64,000 nucleotides of DNA, from contig JAJVHY010000023.1 in assembly GCA_022072455.1 (NCBI GenBank), positions 62,001-126,000 on the forward strand, written 5' to 3'. The position numbers and the translations under genes are program-made. The stretch's first letter is position 1; the number at the start of each line of letters is the position of its first letter. This DNA comes from Verrucomicrobiia bacterium (GTDB lineage: Bacteria; Verrucomicrobiota; Verrucomicrobiia; Palsa-1439). Shown here in pieces: positions 28,884 through 38,184 of this stretch. Below the pieces are notes generated by a model. It made no database searches. It saw nothing but the letters and a program-made list of their open reading frames with translations, and was not told where the DNA came from.

Positions 28884-29299
28884 CGATTGTCAAAATCCTC
28901 TCCGGCGACTTCGGTCACACAGTACCAAAGTGCATTGTTAACTCCTTTTTCTAGAAGTTCTTCCTTCTTCACGAGTTTGACAACAGGTCGGCGGTAATTC
29001 CAATATTCGTCGGAAGTTAATTCAATCAATGCTTTGTTGATCCGCAGACTGATTAACTCCAGTATACCCAACTCGTTCGAGTGGCGAATGCCCCAATTTA
29101 CCTCATCTTCGCATATTTTGAATGCTTTTCGCTTGGTAGGAGGGCTGACATCAATGTACTCGAGTATTAGAACATAAGGTGACTTCAGAAATTCTAATGG
29201 CTTAACCTCAAGTGTTATGCGGCTGTAATTCCAATCTTTGTCCGAATATGACAACAGTGCTTCATTAACTTGTGCCGGCTCTATTAAAATTGGGTTCAT
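28880..29299 (-). CDS. AT-rich orphan protein with two internal repeats
   Basis: Protein of 139 residues from ATG 29299 (a TTG at 29326 would add nine); no family recognised. It appears to contain an internal duplication. Residues about 12-49 (NEALLSYSDKDWNYSR..., then VLILEY) align by eye with about 88-132 (NKALIELTSDEYWNYRR..., then ALWYCV). No signal peptide or membrane segment. The DNA is visibly richer in A+T than every neighbour, and codons such as TTA, AAT and ATA are frequent, which suggests recent acquisition. It converges with thiS, sharing CTAG. Confidence 0.6.
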   Translation of the reverse strand: MNPILIEPAQVNEALLSYSDKDWNYSRITLEVKPLEFLKSPYVLILEYIDVSPPTKRKAFKICEDEVNWGIRHSNELGILELISLRINKALIELTSDEYWNYRRPVVKLVKKEELLEKGVNNALWYCVTEVAGEDFDNR

Positions 29300-29348
29300 T
29301 GTTTGGCCAAAAAAAAGTTGTTGCAAAACAACGGAAGTCCTATTAGCT

Positions 29349-29885
29349 TCAGCTGCAGTTTAAGGATTCAGGAGCTTGCACGTTCTTCAGAGGGGTTCCC
29401 CACCCCCACCTCCTTGGCGTGCAACTCCTGAATCTTTTTTTATCTTTTTCCACCAGTTCACAGTCGGTACCGTAAAGGGCTGGGCTGAAAATCACTATCG
29501 CCACTGCGGGTGAGTTATCGTCGTTGATGAACCGGTGGGCGATTGTGCGGGGAATGTAAGCAGAATCTCCAGTGCTGACTTCGAACACATTTGTCCCAAC
29601 TTGGATTCGCCCCCTGCCACGGTAAATCCAGACGGAAAGGTCGTGGTGGTGATGTATATGCAGCGGTTCAGCGTGGCGAACTTGCACGAGATGATGGCTG
29701 GCGGACTCAGCAAATCCAAGATTGATTACGCTGATGTTTTGGCCGATGGCCAAGGGCTGGGCGGCAAGGACTTGATCGATCGTGGTGGTGTTGATATCCG
29801 CGGTCGAAAACCAATAGTGGCGCACGTTGGAGTGCGCACAGCCGCAGAGCAGCAGGGCGAGGAAAAGCAGACTTGCGTTTACCAT
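29349..29885 (-). CDS. Cupin-domain lipoprotein
   Basis: Lipoprotein of 178 residues: [14 protein letters not shown] carries a lipobox-like cysteine near residue 16. The cupin barrel shows the metal motif as a run of His ([19 protein letters not shown]) and the second motif [16 protein letters not shown], so a metal-binding small-molecule sensor or enzyme is possible. The last 30 or so residues (after [10 protein letters not shown]) are unlike a cupin and are encoded by a palindromic element that follows a run of seven A. The original C-terminus was probably shorter or in another frame. Divergent from cysK with a 64-base gap. Confidence 0.75.
   Translation of the reverse strand: MVNASLLFLALLLCGCAHSNVRHYWFSTADINTTTIDQVLAAQPLAIGQNISVINLGFAESASHHLVQVRHAEPLHIHHHHDLSVWIYRGRGRIQVGTNVFEVSTGDSAYIPRTIAHRFINDDNSPAVAIVIFSPALYGTDCELVEKDKKRFRSCTPRRWGWGTPLKNVQAPESLNCS
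29364..29441. repeat. Palindromic element with T-tract in the 3' end of the cupin gene
   Basis: Arms GATTCAGGAGCTTGCACG (29365-29382) and CGTGCAACTCCTGAATC (29418-29434) pair with a single-base bulge. The loop holds a second GC-rich mini-palindrome (GGGGTTCCCC). On the forward strand TTTTTTTATC follows the right arm, so it looks like an intrinsic terminator in that direction, although no forward gene ends nearby. The reverse-strand lipoprotein frame reads through it. Confidence 0.75.
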
Positions 29886-29949
29886 ATCGTTCCCCTACAA
29901 AAACATCTCGGCAGCGGTTTCTCAATTCCAAACTGGTACGGAGGCAAGT

Positions 29950-30900
29950 ATGGGACAGATTTTTTCGGATATCACGCAAACAATTGGGCGCACTCCATTA
30001 GTCCGCCTGAATCGAATCACCGCTGGTCTCGAGGCAGAAATCCTCGTCAAATGCGAGTTTTTCAACCCATTGAGCTCAGTCAAAGACCGCATCGGCGTGG
30101 CCATGATTGAAGCCGGTGAGCGCGCCGGAAAGATTCAAAAGGACACTCTCATCGTCGAGCCAACCTCCGGCAATACCGGCATCGCATTGGCTTTCGTCTG
30201 CGCGGCGAAAGGTTACCGGCTGATCTTGACCATGCCGGAAACGATGAGCTTGGAACGGCGGACCCTGCTTCGCATGCTCGGGGCCGAGCTCGTGCTCACG
30301 CCCGGCACGGAAGGCATGCCGGGGGCGATTCGCCGGGCAGAACAATTGGTCAAAGAGACGCCCAACTCCTACATGCCCCAACAATTCAATAACCCGGCCA
30401 ACCCGGCTATTCACCGCCAAACGACCGCCGAAGAAATCTGGCAGGACACGGATGGCCGGGTGGATTCACTGGTGGCCGGAGTGGGCACGGGCGGGACGCT
30501 GACTGGCGTGAGTGAAGTGCTGAAAAGCCGGAAAGCCAGTTTCAAAGCGATCGCAGTTGAGCCGATGGATTCCCCGGTCATCAGTGGCGGCAAGCCGGGG
30601 CCGCACAAAATTCAGGGCATTGGGGCCGGCTTCATCCCCGGCAACCTTAATCCCAAGATCATTGATGAAGTCATCAAGGTCACCAATGACGATGCCTTTG
30701 CAGTCGCCCGCCGGCTCGCGAAGGAGGAAGGTATATTGTGCGGTATTTCCTCCGGTGCGAATGTTTGGGCGGCCATGCAATACGCCAAACGGCCGGAGAA
30801 CAAGGGCAAGTTGATCGTCACCCTCGCGCCCTCGACCGGTGAGCGTTATCTCAGCACCCCGTTGGCGGCGGAAGCGCGGGGAGACGCCGGCGCGAAATGA
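29950..30900 (+). CDS. cysK: Cysteine synthase A (O-acetylserine sulfhydrylase)
   Basis: PLP enzyme of 316 residues that makes cysteine from O-acetylserine and sulfide. The PLP lysine lies in [14 protein letters not shown] (about residue 43), the substrate loop is [11 protein letters not shown], and the PLP-phosphate loop is [11 protein letters not shown]. The C-terminal [13 protein letters not shown] is also typical of fold-type II. ATG 29950 has GGAGG six bases upstream; the open frame extends further back, but without coding sense. The stop overlaps fabD (ATGA), an unusual partner. Confidence 0.96.
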   Translation: MGQIFSDITQTIGRTPLVRLNRITAGLEAEILVKCEFFNPLSSVKDRIGVAMIEAGERAGKIQKDTLIVEPTSGNTGIALAFVCAAKGYRLILTMPETMSLERRTLLRMLGAELVLTPGTEGMPGAIRRAEQLVKETPNSYMPQQFNNPANPAIHRQTTAEEIWQDTDGRVDSLVAGVGTGGTLTGVSEVLKSRKASFKAIAVEPMDSPVISGGKPGPHKIQGIGAGFIPGNLNPKIIDEVIKVTNDDAFAVARRLAKEEGILCGISSGANVWAAMQYAKRPENKGKLIVTLAPSTGERYLSTPLAAEARGDAGAK

Positions 30901-31835
30901 AGAAAACCGCACTCTTGTTCGCTGGCCAAGGGGCGCAGACCGTTGGCATGGGGCGTGACCTCTACGAAAAGTATGACGTCTGCCGGCAACTCTTCGCCAG
31001 AGCGAATGCCGTTTTGGGGCGTGATCTCCAGAAAATCTGCTTCGACGGACCAGAGGATGTATTGACCAAGACCGACAATGCCCAACCCGGTATTTTTCTC
31101 ACAAGCCTTGCCTGTTTGGAGGCGCTCCGGTCGCAGGTTGCCAATTTCAGTTTTCAAGCTACCGCCGGTCTCTCGCTCGGAGAATTTACTGCGTTGACCG
31201 CTGCGGAGGCTGTCAGTTTCGAAGACGGCTTGCGAATGGTGCAGGCCCGCGGGCGGTTTATGCAGGAAGCCTGCGATACGACTTCTGGTGGGATGGCGTC
31301 CATCATCAGTATGGAGGATGCGGCGTTGATCGAAGTCTGCCGGGAAGCCGATGTGGACATCGCAAATTTTAATTCGCCCGGTCAGACAGTTATCTCTGGG
31401 GAGAAGGAAAAAATTGCGAGGGCAGTCGAATTGGCAAAGTTACGCGGGGCGCGCAAGGCGATCCCGTTGCAGGTGGCCGGGGCATATCATTCGCGGTTGA
31501 TGATTTCCGGTCAGGTGAAGGTGGCGGCGGAATTGGCAAAATTACCGATGCGCGAACCGCGAGTGCCGGTCGTGGCCAATGTCAGCGCGCGGCCCGGCAA
31601 TTCGGTTGCCGAGATCAAAGACCTGTTAACCCGGCAGGTGACTGGCTCGGTGCGGTGGAGCGAGTCAATGCAGTGGTTGGTTGCGGAAGGTTACACACGG
31701 TTTATTGAGTTAGGCCCCGGTAATGTCCTCAGCGGGTTGATGAAACGCATTGATAAGAGCGTTGAGATGTTTAACGTCTGTGATTGTGCCTCATTGGGAA
31801 CCACGGTTTCGAAGTTTCAGGAATCTGGTTTTTAG
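30897..31835 (+). CDS. fabD: Malonyl-CoA:ACP transacylase
   Basis: Loads malonyl groups onto ACP for fatty-acid synthesis, 312 residues. N-terminal [17 protein letters not shown], the nucleophile elbow [16 protein letters not shown] (Leu replaces the usual His before Ser), the conserved Arg in [12 protein letters not shown], and the catalytic His in GAYHSRLM are all seen. ATG overlaps the cysK stop. A small inverted repeat (ATCTGG...CCAGAT) spans its stop codon. fabG follows after a 109-base gap. Confidence 0.96.
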   Translation: MKKTALLFAGQGAQTVGMGRDLYEKYDVCRQLFARANAVLGRDLQKICFDGPEDVLTKTDNAQPGIFLTSLACLEALRSQVANFSFQATAGLSLGEFTALTAAEAVSFEDGLRMVQARGRFMQEACDTTSGGMASIISMEDAALIEVCREADVDIANFNSPGQTVISGEKEKIARAVELAKLRGARKAIPLQVAGAYHSRLMISGQVKVAAELAKLPMREPRVPVVANVSARPGNSVAEIKDLLTRQVTGSVRWSESMQWLVAEGYTRFIELGPGNVLSGLMKRIDKSVEMFNVCDCASLGTTVSKFQESGF

Positions 31836-31907
31836 CCAGATCGGTTCACGCCTGCCGACTCAGTATTCGCGTTGCGACTGTCTCTCGAAAATTCTACCGC
31901 TTGCGGA

Positions 31908-31937
31908 TTGACAGCATGGGTACTGTCTCGGTACACA
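31908..31937 (+). promoter_or_regulatory. Possible promoter for fabG-acpP-fabF
   Basis: TTGACA at 31908-31913 is a perfect -35. TACACA at 31932-31937 is a poor -10 with an 18-base spacer. It would start the transcript almost at the fabG ATG, which has no Shine-Dalgarno. Weak. Confidence 0.25.
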
Positions 31938-31944
31938 CGGCGGC

Positions 31945-32682
31945 ATGCAGAATTTAATGGAAGGCAAGGTCGTGGTGGTCACAGGAGCCGGGCGCGGAAT
32001 CGGCAAGGCCATTGCATTGCGGTTGGCCGGTGAGGGCGCAAGCGTGGCCTGTTGCGGCCGGACGTTGGCCAATGTCGAGTCCACTGTGAAAGAAATCGCC
32101 GGCAAAGCGAGAGCATATGCCGTGGATGTGGCTGACGGCTCACAGGTCGGGGCGACGTGCGAGAAAGTTTTGCAGGATTTTGGTCGGGTGGATGTGTTGG
32201 TGAACAATGCCGGTGTGACGCGTGATGGATTGTTGATGCGCATGAGCGATTCCGATTGGGATACAGTTCTCGACACGAATCTCAAGGGGGCATTTCTTTT
32301 TACCAAGGCGCTCACCCGTTCGATGCTCAAGCAGCGGAGTGGGCGGATTATCAATATCTCATCCATTTCGGGCTTGACGGGCAACGCGGGGCAATCTAAC
32401 TATGCCGCCTCGAAAGCGGGTTTGATTGGGTTTACAAAATCGGTCGCCCGCGAGTTGGCGTCCCGCGGCATCACGGCGAACGCGGTGGCCCCAGGGTTCA
32501 TCGTGACGGATATGACTCACGTGTTGAGCGCAGAGATGCAGGAACAGTTGAAACAGCGAATTGCGTTGGGCCGTTTGGGTGCCGCCGAGGACATAGCGAA
32601 TGCGGTTCTGTTTCTGGCCAGTGACATGGCCAGTTACGTGACCGGGCAGGTGTTGACGGTGGACGGCGGGTTGACGATGTAA
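31945..32682 (+). CDS. fabG: 3-oxoacyl-ACP reductase
   Basis: NADPH-dependent short-chain dehydrogenase of fatty-acid elongation, 245 residues. Cofactor motif VTGAGRGIGKAIALRL, NNAGVTRDGLLMRM, and the catalytic Ser-Tyr-Lys in ISSISGLTGNAGQSNYAASKAG. PGFIVTDMTHVL and the C-terminal YVTGQVLTVDGGLTM are FabG-typical. Lies between fabD and acpP in the usual fab cluster order. Confidence 0.97.
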   Translation: MQNLMEGKVVVVTGAGRGIGKAIALRLAGEGASVACCGRTLANVESTVKEIAGKARAYAVDVADGSQVGATCEKVLQDFGRVDVLVNNAGVTRDGLLMRMSDSDWDTVLDTNLKGAFLFTKALTRSMLKQRSGRIINISSISGLTGNAGQSNYAASKAGLIGFTKSVARELASRGITANAVAPGFIVTDMTHVLSAEMQEQLKQRIALGRLGAAEDIANAVLFLASDMASYVTGQVLTVDGGLTM

Positions 32683-32721
32683 GGTGAAGTTAAACGAAAC
32701 CAATTTAAGGAGGACGAAACC

Positions 32722-32967
32722 ATGGCAGAAAAATCAGTCCAAGATCGCGTGAAGGAAATCATCGTCGAACAACTCGGCGTGAATCCGGATCAAGTCACGC
32801 CCGAAGCCAAGTTCATCGAAGATTTGGGCGCCGACTCTCTCGACACCGTCGAGCTGGTCATGGCGTTTGAAGAAGAATTCAGTGCCGAAATCCCTGATGA
32901 AGATGCTGAGAAGTTGCAGACCGTTGGCGACGTCATCAAGTACATCGAGGAGCGCGGCGACAAATAG
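32722..32967 (+). CDS. acpP: Acyl carrier protein
   Basis: Acidic four-helix carrier of 81 residues. The phosphopantetheine serine is in [20 protein letters not shown], and the family start [11 protein letters not shown] is clear. A strong AAGGAGG lies nine bases before the ATG, consistent with the very high expression usual for ACP. It follows fabG and precedes fabF, with a stem-loop in between. Confidence 0.98.
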   Translation: MAEKSVQDRVKEIIVEQLGVNPDQVTPEAKFIEDLGADSLDTVELVMAFEEEFSAEIPDEDAEKLQTVGDVIKYIEERGDK

Positions 32968-32985
32968 CGGGTACCTGTCGTTTCG

Positions 32986-33028
32986 TTGGGGCATAAAGTG
33001 AATTGCTTTCCTACACTTTATGCCCCAA
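32986..33028 (+). terminator. Stem-loop between acpP and fabF
   Basis: Perfect 15-bp stem, TTGGGGCATAAAGTG and CACTTTATGCCCCAA, with a 13-base loop, ending 11 bases before the fabF ATG. Only a short T-rich tail (TTTC) follows. It could be a partial terminator or an mRNA-stabilising end that sets high acpP relative to fabF. Confidence 0.55.
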
Positions 33029-33039
33029 TTTCTTGAGCT

Positions 33040-34281
33040 ATGAGCGAACGTCGCGTTGTCATAACCGGAATCGGAGTCGTCACCCCTTTGGGGTGTGACT
33101 TGGAGGTCTTTTGGAAAAATCTGCTCACCGGACAAAGTGGGATTGGGCCGGTGACACGTTTCGACACGACAAAGTTTGACTCCAAAATTGGCGGTGAAGT
33201 CAAGGACTTCAAAGCCGACCAATTCATGCCGATCAAGGAAACGCGCCGGACCGACCGGTTCACCCACTACGCCGTCGGCGCTGCCCGCAAGGCCGTTGCG
33301 GACTCCAAAATTGAACTCGACAAAGAAGACCTCAACCGTGTCGGCTGCCTCGTCGGCTCCGGCATCGGTGGAATGGAAACGATCGAGGAACAAGCCGGCA
33401 TCCTGCTCACCAAAGGCCCCGGCCGCGTTTCGCCCTTCATGATTCCGATGCTAATCGTGAACATGGCCAGCGGTTACATTTCCATGTTGCTCGGAGTCAA
33501 AGGCCCGAACCTTTCAGTCGTTTCTGCCTGCGCTACCGCCACGCATGCCATCGGCGAAGCGGCGCGCGCCATCGTTCATAACGACGCCGACGTGATGATT
33601 AGCGGCGGGAGCGAAGCTGCTATTACCGGCCTTGGGTACGCCGGATTTTGTTCCATGCGCGCCATGAGCACCCGCAACGATGACCCGACCCGCGCCAGCC
33701 GGCCTTTCGATGCCGGCCGCGATGGGTTTGTCATGGGCGAGGGGGCGGGGGTCGTCATTCTTGAATCACTCGAACACGCTCGCAAGCGGCATGCGCACAT
33801 CTACGCCGAAGTGGCCGGCTACGGGATTACCGGCGACGCCTATCATATGAGCGCACCCGCGCCCGAAGGCGAAGGCGCCGCCCGTTCCATGGCCATGGCG
33901 CTCCGGCATGCCAGACTAAATCCTGACCAAATCGAGTACATCAACGCTCACGGCACCAGCACGCCGGTGGGCGACAAGTGCGAAACCCAGGCCATCAAAT
34001 CAGTTTTTGGCGCGCACGCGAAGAAGTTGGCGGTCAGTTCCACCAAATCGATGACCGGCCACCTCCTCGGCGCTGCCGGTGCCGTCGAAACCGCCGTTTG
34101 CGCCTTGGCGATTCGCGACAATATCGTCCCGCCGACAATCAACTACGAGACTCCCGATCCGGATTGCGACCTCGACTACGTGCCGAACAAAGCCCGGCAG
34201 ATGAAAGTCAATGCCTGCGTCAATAACAGCCTGGGCTTTGGCGGTCACAACGCGACCCTGATCGTCAAACGCTACGAGTAA
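33040..34281 (+). CDS. fabF: 3-oxoacyl-ACP synthase II
   Basis: Condensing enzyme of fatty-acid elongation, 413 residues. N-terminal [15 protein letters not shown], the active-site Cys in [17 protein letters not shown], and the two histidines in [13 protein letters not shown] and [17 protein letters not shown] give the Cys-His-His triad. The C-terminal [19 protein letters not shown] is typical. There is no strong Shine-Dalgarno, and the start lies just after a stem-loop. Confidence 0.98.
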   Translation: MSERRVVITGIGVVTPLGCDLEVFWKNLLTGQSGIGPVTRFDTTKFDSKIGGEVKDFKADQFMPIKETRRTDRFTHYAVGAARKAVADSKIELDKEDLNRVGCLVGSGIGGMETIEEQAGILLTKGPGRVSPFMIPMLIVNMASGYISMLLGVKGPNLSVVSACATATHAIGEAARAIVHNDADVMISGGSEAAITGLGYAGFCSMRAMSTRNDDPTRASRPFDAGRDGFVMGEGAGVVILESLEHARKRHAHIYAEVAGYGITGDAYHMSAPAPEGEGAARSMAMALRHARLNPDQIEYINAHGTSTPVGDKCETQAIKSVFGAHAKKLAVSSTKSMTGHLLGAAGAVETAVCALAIRDNIVPPTINYETPDPDCDLDYVPNKARQMKVNACVNNSLGFGGHNATLIVKRYE

Positions 34282-34338
34282 ATACAGCTTGCGCCTTGGG
34301 CAGTGCTTTTGTACTGTTCGCCGCTCTTAAGGAACACC

Positions 34339-34545
34339 ATGAAAGCCAAGATTCATCCCGAATATGTCGACGCCGTGATCCACTGCGCGTGCGGCACCAT
34401 CTTCAAAACCCGCTCTACTCACAAGGACATGCGCATCGGCATCTGCTCGAAGTGTCATCCGTTCTTCACCGGCACCGCCAAATATGTGGACACAGCCGGC
34501 CGCGTTGAGCGCTTCCAGAAACGCTACGCCAAGAAAGCGAAGTAG
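34339..34545 (+). CDS. rpmE: 50S ribosomal protein L31
   Basis: Ribosomal protein of 68 residues, starting [19 protein letters not shown]. It has the zinc-binding cysteines (CAC in the first loop and CSKC in [11 protein letters not shown]), so this is the zinc-containing (C+) form. ATG 34339 follows TTAAGGA at good spacing; an in-frame ATG upstream has none. It is followed by a hairpin and prfA, a frequent neighbour pair. Confidence 0.97.
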   Translation: MKAKIHPEYVDAVIHCACGTIFKTRSTHKDMRIGICSKCHPFFTGTAKYVDTAGRVERFQKRYAKKAK

Positions 34546-34560
34546 ATCCCGTTCCAGTTT

Positions 34561-34596
34561 GAAGGCACAGGCAACCCGCCTGTGCCTTCTGCTTTT
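34561..34596 (+). terminator. Intrinsic terminator-like hairpin after rpmE
   Basis: Perfect 12-bp stem GAAGGCACAGGC / GCCTGTGCCTTC with a five-base loop, followed by TGCTTTT. It lies directly before the prfA ATG, so it may attenuate rather than end transcription. The arms could also belong to the dispersed palindromes. Confidence 0.6.
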
Positions 34597-34599
34597 CCC

Positions 34600-35673
34600 A
34601 TGACCGGCCTCCCCAACATCGACAAATTCCGCCACCGCGCGGCCGACCTCGAAGCCGAGCTATCCAATCCCGCTGTCTACGCCGACCAACGCCGCGCCGG
34701 CGATCTGGCCCGCGAGCTTCTCCGCCTCAAGAAATTGATGGCAGATCACGACCGCTGGCACGTGGTGCAGAAACAGATCGCTGAAAACGAACAATTGGCC
34801 AACGGTAAAGATCCCGAAATGGCCGAATTAGCCGAGTCTGAACTCGGTACTCTCCGGCAAGAATTGGTCAAGCTGACGCAGGAAGTCGAATACGGAATCC
34901 TGCCGCCCGACCCCAATGACTCCCGCAACACGATCGTCGAAATTCGCGCCGGTACCGGCGGCGAAGAGGCCGCACTCTTTGCAGCCGACCTTTTCCGCAT
35001 GTACTCCCGGTTTGCCGACACGATGGGCTGGAAAGTCGAAGTCATGGACACCAGCCCCAGCGAACGCGGCGGCTTCAAGGAAATCGTCTTTTCCCTGCTC
35101 GGCCAAGACGTCTACAAAAAAATGCGTTACGAATCCGGTGTCCACCGCGTCCAACGTGTCCCGGCCACGGAAGCCCAAGGCCGGGTCCACACCAGCACAG
35201 CCACCGTTGCCGTCATGCCGGAAGCTGAAGAGGTGGACGTCCAAATCAAACCCGAAGACCTCGAAATCACGGTCTGCCGCGCCAGTGGTCCCGGCGGCCA
35301 AGGCGTCAACACCACCGACAGCGCCGTCCAGATTCACCACAAACCCAGTGGCTTGATTGTCCGGTGCGCCGACGAACGTTCGCAGCTCAAGAACAAAGCC
35401 AAAGCGATGCGCGTTCTTCGTTCCCGGCTCCTCACGCACAAGCAGGAACAAGAAGCCGCCCGGCAGAGCGAAGCGCGCAAAAGTCAGATCGGTACCGGCG
35501 ATCGCTCCGAAAAAATCCGCACCTATAATTTCCCACAAAACCGCGTCACCGATCACCGCATCAATCTTACCATTCAAAATCTCCCGGCCATCCTCGAAGG
35601 CGACCTCAACGAACTCCTCGACACATTGATGGCTGATAACCTCAAGACTCGCCTTTCCGAATCCACAGCTTGA
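34600..35673 (+). CDS. prfA: Peptide chain release factor 1
   Basis: Stops translation at UAA and UAG. Length 357 residues, normal. The GGQ motif is in CRASGPGGQGVNTTDSAVQI, preceded by EIRAGTGGEEAALFAADLFRMY. The codon-recognition region carries the RF1-type PATEAQGRVHTSTATVAV with PxT context. ATG 34600 is chosen; a GTG 18 bases upstream lies inside the hairpin. Substrate of PrmC-type methylation at the GGQ Gln (family knowledge). Confidence 0.97.
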   Translation: MTGLPNIDKFRHRAADLEAELSNPAVYADQRRAGDLARELLRLKKLMADHDRWHVVQKQIAENEQLANGKDPEMAELAESELGTLRQELVKLTQEVEYGILPPDPNDSRNTIVEIRAGTGGEEAALFAADLFRMYSRFADTMGWKVEVMDTSPSERGGFKEIVFSLLGQDVYKKMRYESGVHRVQRVPATEAQGRVHTSTATVAVMPEAEEVDVQIKPEDLEITVCRASGPGGQGVNTTDSAVQIHHKPSGLIVRCADERSQLKNKAKAMRVLRSRLLTHKQEQEAARQSEARKSQIGTGDRSEKIRTYNFPQNRVTDHRINLTIQNLPAILEGDLNELLDTLMADNLKTRLSESTA

Positions 35674-35722
35674 TTCGCTTAACTACTTGAATATCCAAGC
35701 CAAAAGTCGATGATTCGGCCGT

Positions 35723-37150
35723 ATGAGTAGCTCAGTCCTCAATCTTCTACTCACTGGCATCCTGCTTGTTGTCGCGTCGACCGTTCAGGCTGAAACAAAC
35801 GATCTCCAAGCCGTCCGCGTTTATCGTGACGGCTTGCGCGCAGTGTTGAGCTATGTGGAATCGCGGCCCGACCTGTTTCCGGCTGAGAAGCAGAAAGAAC
35901 TCCGCATCCTGCGCCGCGAGGAGAAAGAACTCATCTGGAATACCTGGAAAATACTCCTCGACTATCTGCTGGCACTCGATTCGCTCAGCCAAAAGCACCG
36001 GAATTTCCACCGGCAGCGCGACGCTACCCAGCAACAATCCTTCATGGTTGCTGACGCGGCCTTTCTCGCCCGCTACCGGTCCGCGCTGGAGTTTATCCAC
36101 CGGGTCGAAAACGATCGCGCGCTCGATACGCTGCTGAATGAACCCGTCCCTGAGATCGGCTTACCGGCGAAGACCTACTCGAAACTGAAGTTCCGCTACC
36201 TGCATCTTGGGCGCGCCAGCGAGTTCGCCGCTATGGAGGCACTGCTCCGATCATTTCAAGCTGAACGGTCCGCGGACGCCCGCGAAGACGCGAAAAAAAT
36301 CTGGAGCATGGGCCAAGGCCGCGGCGAAATCCTCACCGCCAAGAACGCCATCCAAATCCTCCGCCAGACCGGCGCCGACGCCTATTTTCCTGTCCAAGCC
36401 GGCGTGTCCGAATGGATGGGTGACACCAAAGTCCACCGGCAAAACCGGTCCCTCATCTCCACCCAACAAATCGCCGCACTGGCACCGCGTCTCAAACCGG
36501 GCGACATTCTTCTCGAACGGCGGGAATGGTATCTTTCCAACATCGGCTTGCCGGGCTTCTGGCCGCACGCAGCGCTCTACATTGGCACACCCGATGAACG
36601 CCGGGATCTCCAGATCGAAGACGAGCTTCAAACGAAATATCCCGACGCCTACCGGCGCAGCTTGCAACTCGAACACGGCCATCCATACCGGCTTCTCGAA
36701 GCCATCAGTGAAGGCGTTTCGTTCACCACCCTCGAACACTCCGCCGACTGCGACGCGCTCGCCGTGTTGCGACCCCGGCTGCCGAATTCTGAGAAAGCCA
36801 AGGCTATCATCCGTGCCTTCCATTACGCCGGTCGCCCGTATGATTTCAATTTCGACTTCGCGACCGACGCCACGCTGGTATGCACCGAGTTGGTTTACAA
36901 GTCCTACGAGCCGGCCACGGGTTTTACCGGCCTGACGTTCCCGCTCGTGGACATGCTCGGACGCAAAGTCACCCCGGCCAACGAAATGGTCCGGCAATTT
37001 GCCGAGCAATTCGGCACGCCCCAGCAGCAAACCGATCTCGTCATCTTCCTCGATGGCCGGGAACGCCAGCAGCGCGCCGTCGAAGCCGGTCTGCAAGAAT
37101 TTCGCGACAGTTGGAAACGGCCCAAATGGCACATCTTGTCCCAAGACTGA
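35723..37150 (+). CDS. YiiX-like permuted papain-fold amidase (C92 family), exported
   Basis: Protein of 475 residues with signal peptide LLLTGILLVVASTVQAE. The N-terminal half is helical and unassigned. The C-terminal half (about residues 255-420) matches the YiiX/YaeF permuted NlpC/P60-like fold: LKPGDILLERREWYLSN, His in GFWPHAALYIGT and the nucleophile Cys in DATLVCTELVYKSYEP. Such enzymes cleave amide bonds in cell-envelope substrates, possibly murein or lipopeptides. The 3' end overlaps the App1-like gene by 25 bases, so the two are probably made together. Confidence 0.82.
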   Translation: MSSSVLNLLLTGILLVVASTVQAETNDLQAVRVYRDGLRAVLSYVESRPDLFPAEKQKELRILRREEKELIWNTWKILLDYLLALDSLSQKHRNFHRQRDATQQQSFMVADAAFLARYRSALEFIHRVENDRALDTLLNEPVPEIGLPAKTYSKLKFRYLHLGRASEFAAMEALLRSFQAERSADAREDAKKIWSMGQGRGEILTAKNAIQILRQTGADAYFPVQAGVSEWMGDTKVHRQNRSLISTQQIAALAPRLKPGDILLERREWYLSNIGLPGFWPHAALYIGTPDERRDLQIEDELQTKYPDAYRRSLQLEHGHPYRLLEAISEGVSFTTLEHSADCDALAVLRPRLPNSEKAKAIIRAFHYAGRPYDFNFDFATDATLVCTELVYKSYEPATGFTGLTFPLVDMLGRKVTPANEMVRQFAEQFGTPQQQTDLVIFLDGRERQQRAVEAGLQEFRDSWKRPKWHILSQD

Positions 37151-38121
37151 TTGCACTCTTCACCGGTGTGGTCGCTCTCGGTTCAGCCTTCGCGACCGAG
37201 CTTAAGTCCGATGAACGCGTCATCTTCTTTCCAACCATTGGCGCCCGTGCCGGCCAGGAATGGGAATTAGCGGTTCATGGGTGGGTCTTCGAGCCCGAAT
37301 CGCGCACCGTCGTGTTACCGGCGTTTCGGCGCGCGTTGGGATTTGATGGCGACACGCTCACTGCCGACGAAAAACAGATTTTCATGGAGCGCGCCCGGTG
37401 GTTTCTGGTGGATAACGAGCGCGGCCGGCAAATCCGCATCCAGATTAACGGCACCGAACATCAACTCTCCAAATCGAATCCCGACGGCCATTTCACTGAT
37501 CACATCCGCGTCCCGGTCGGCCCCGTGGATTTTCCCGCCGGCGCCCTGCAACTCTGGGAAGACACCGGCGTCACTGTCATTTCCGACATAGACGACACGA
37601 TCAAAGTGAGCGAAGTCCGCGACCGGCGCGCGTTGCTGGCTAACACCTTCACCCGTCCGTTTCGCGTTGTCCCGGGGATGCCGGCCTTCTACCGGTCACT
37701 CGCCGAGCAGGGCGCACAGTTTCACTACGTCAGCGCCAGCCCGTGGCAGTTGTACCCAGCGCTGGCTGATTTCATTGCCACCGCCGGTTTTCCCGCCGGC
37801 AGCTTTCAAATGAAACAATTTCGTTGGAAGGACAAGACGTTCTTCGACCTGTTTGATTCGCCGGAGAAGTATAAGACCGGCGTCATCGCGCCGCTGCTCG
37901 CGCGTTTTCCCCGCCGGCAATTCATCCTGATTGGTGATTCCGGCGAGAAAGACCCGGAAATTTTCGGCGCGTTGGCCCGGCAATTTCCGCATCAGATCAA
38001 GCGTATCCTGATTCGGGATGTGACTCAGGAGCCCGCGGACGCGCCGCGCTACCAGAAAGCGTTTCAGGATTTGCCGGCGAAGCTGTGGCTGGTGTTCGAA
38101 GAACCGCCGCTCTCACTGTGA
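37126..38121 (+). CDS. App1-like phosphatidate phosphatase (DUF2183)
   Basis: Exported protein of 331 residues, signal-like RLIALFTGVVALGSAFA. The catalytic HAD-type motif is SDIDDTIKVSE (Asp154, Asp156), and further blocks FHYVSASPWQLYPALADFI and FILIGDSGEKDPEIFGALA give the family C-terminal pattern. Yeast App1 is a magnesium-dependent phosphatidate phosphatase, so bacterial relatives are thought to dephosphorylate lipids. The start inside the previous gene is supported by the signal peptide; upstream residues are arginine-rich and shadow-like. Followed after 63 bases by the purine genes. Confidence 0.85.
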   Translation: MAHLVPRLIALFTGVVALGSAFATELKSDERVIFFPTIGARAGQEWELAVHGWVFEPESRTVVLPAFRRALGFDGDTLTADEKQIFMERARWFLVDNERGRQIRIQINGTEHQLSKSNPDGHFTDHIRVPVGPVDFPAGALQLWEDTGVTVISDIDDTIKVSEVRDRRALLANTFTRPFRVVPGMPAFYRSLAEQGAQFHYVSASPWQLYPALADFIATAGFPAGSFQMKQFRWKDKTFFDLFDSPEKYKTGVIAPLLARFPRRQFILIGDSGEKDPEIFGALARQFPHQIKRILIRDVTQEPADAPRYQKAFQDLPAKLWLVFEEPPLSL

Positions 38122-38184
38122 TGGACCACCCGGTCTGATTTTCTCCGTGCGCTCTGTTCCGTCGTGGTTTATTCTGCCGCCGGC

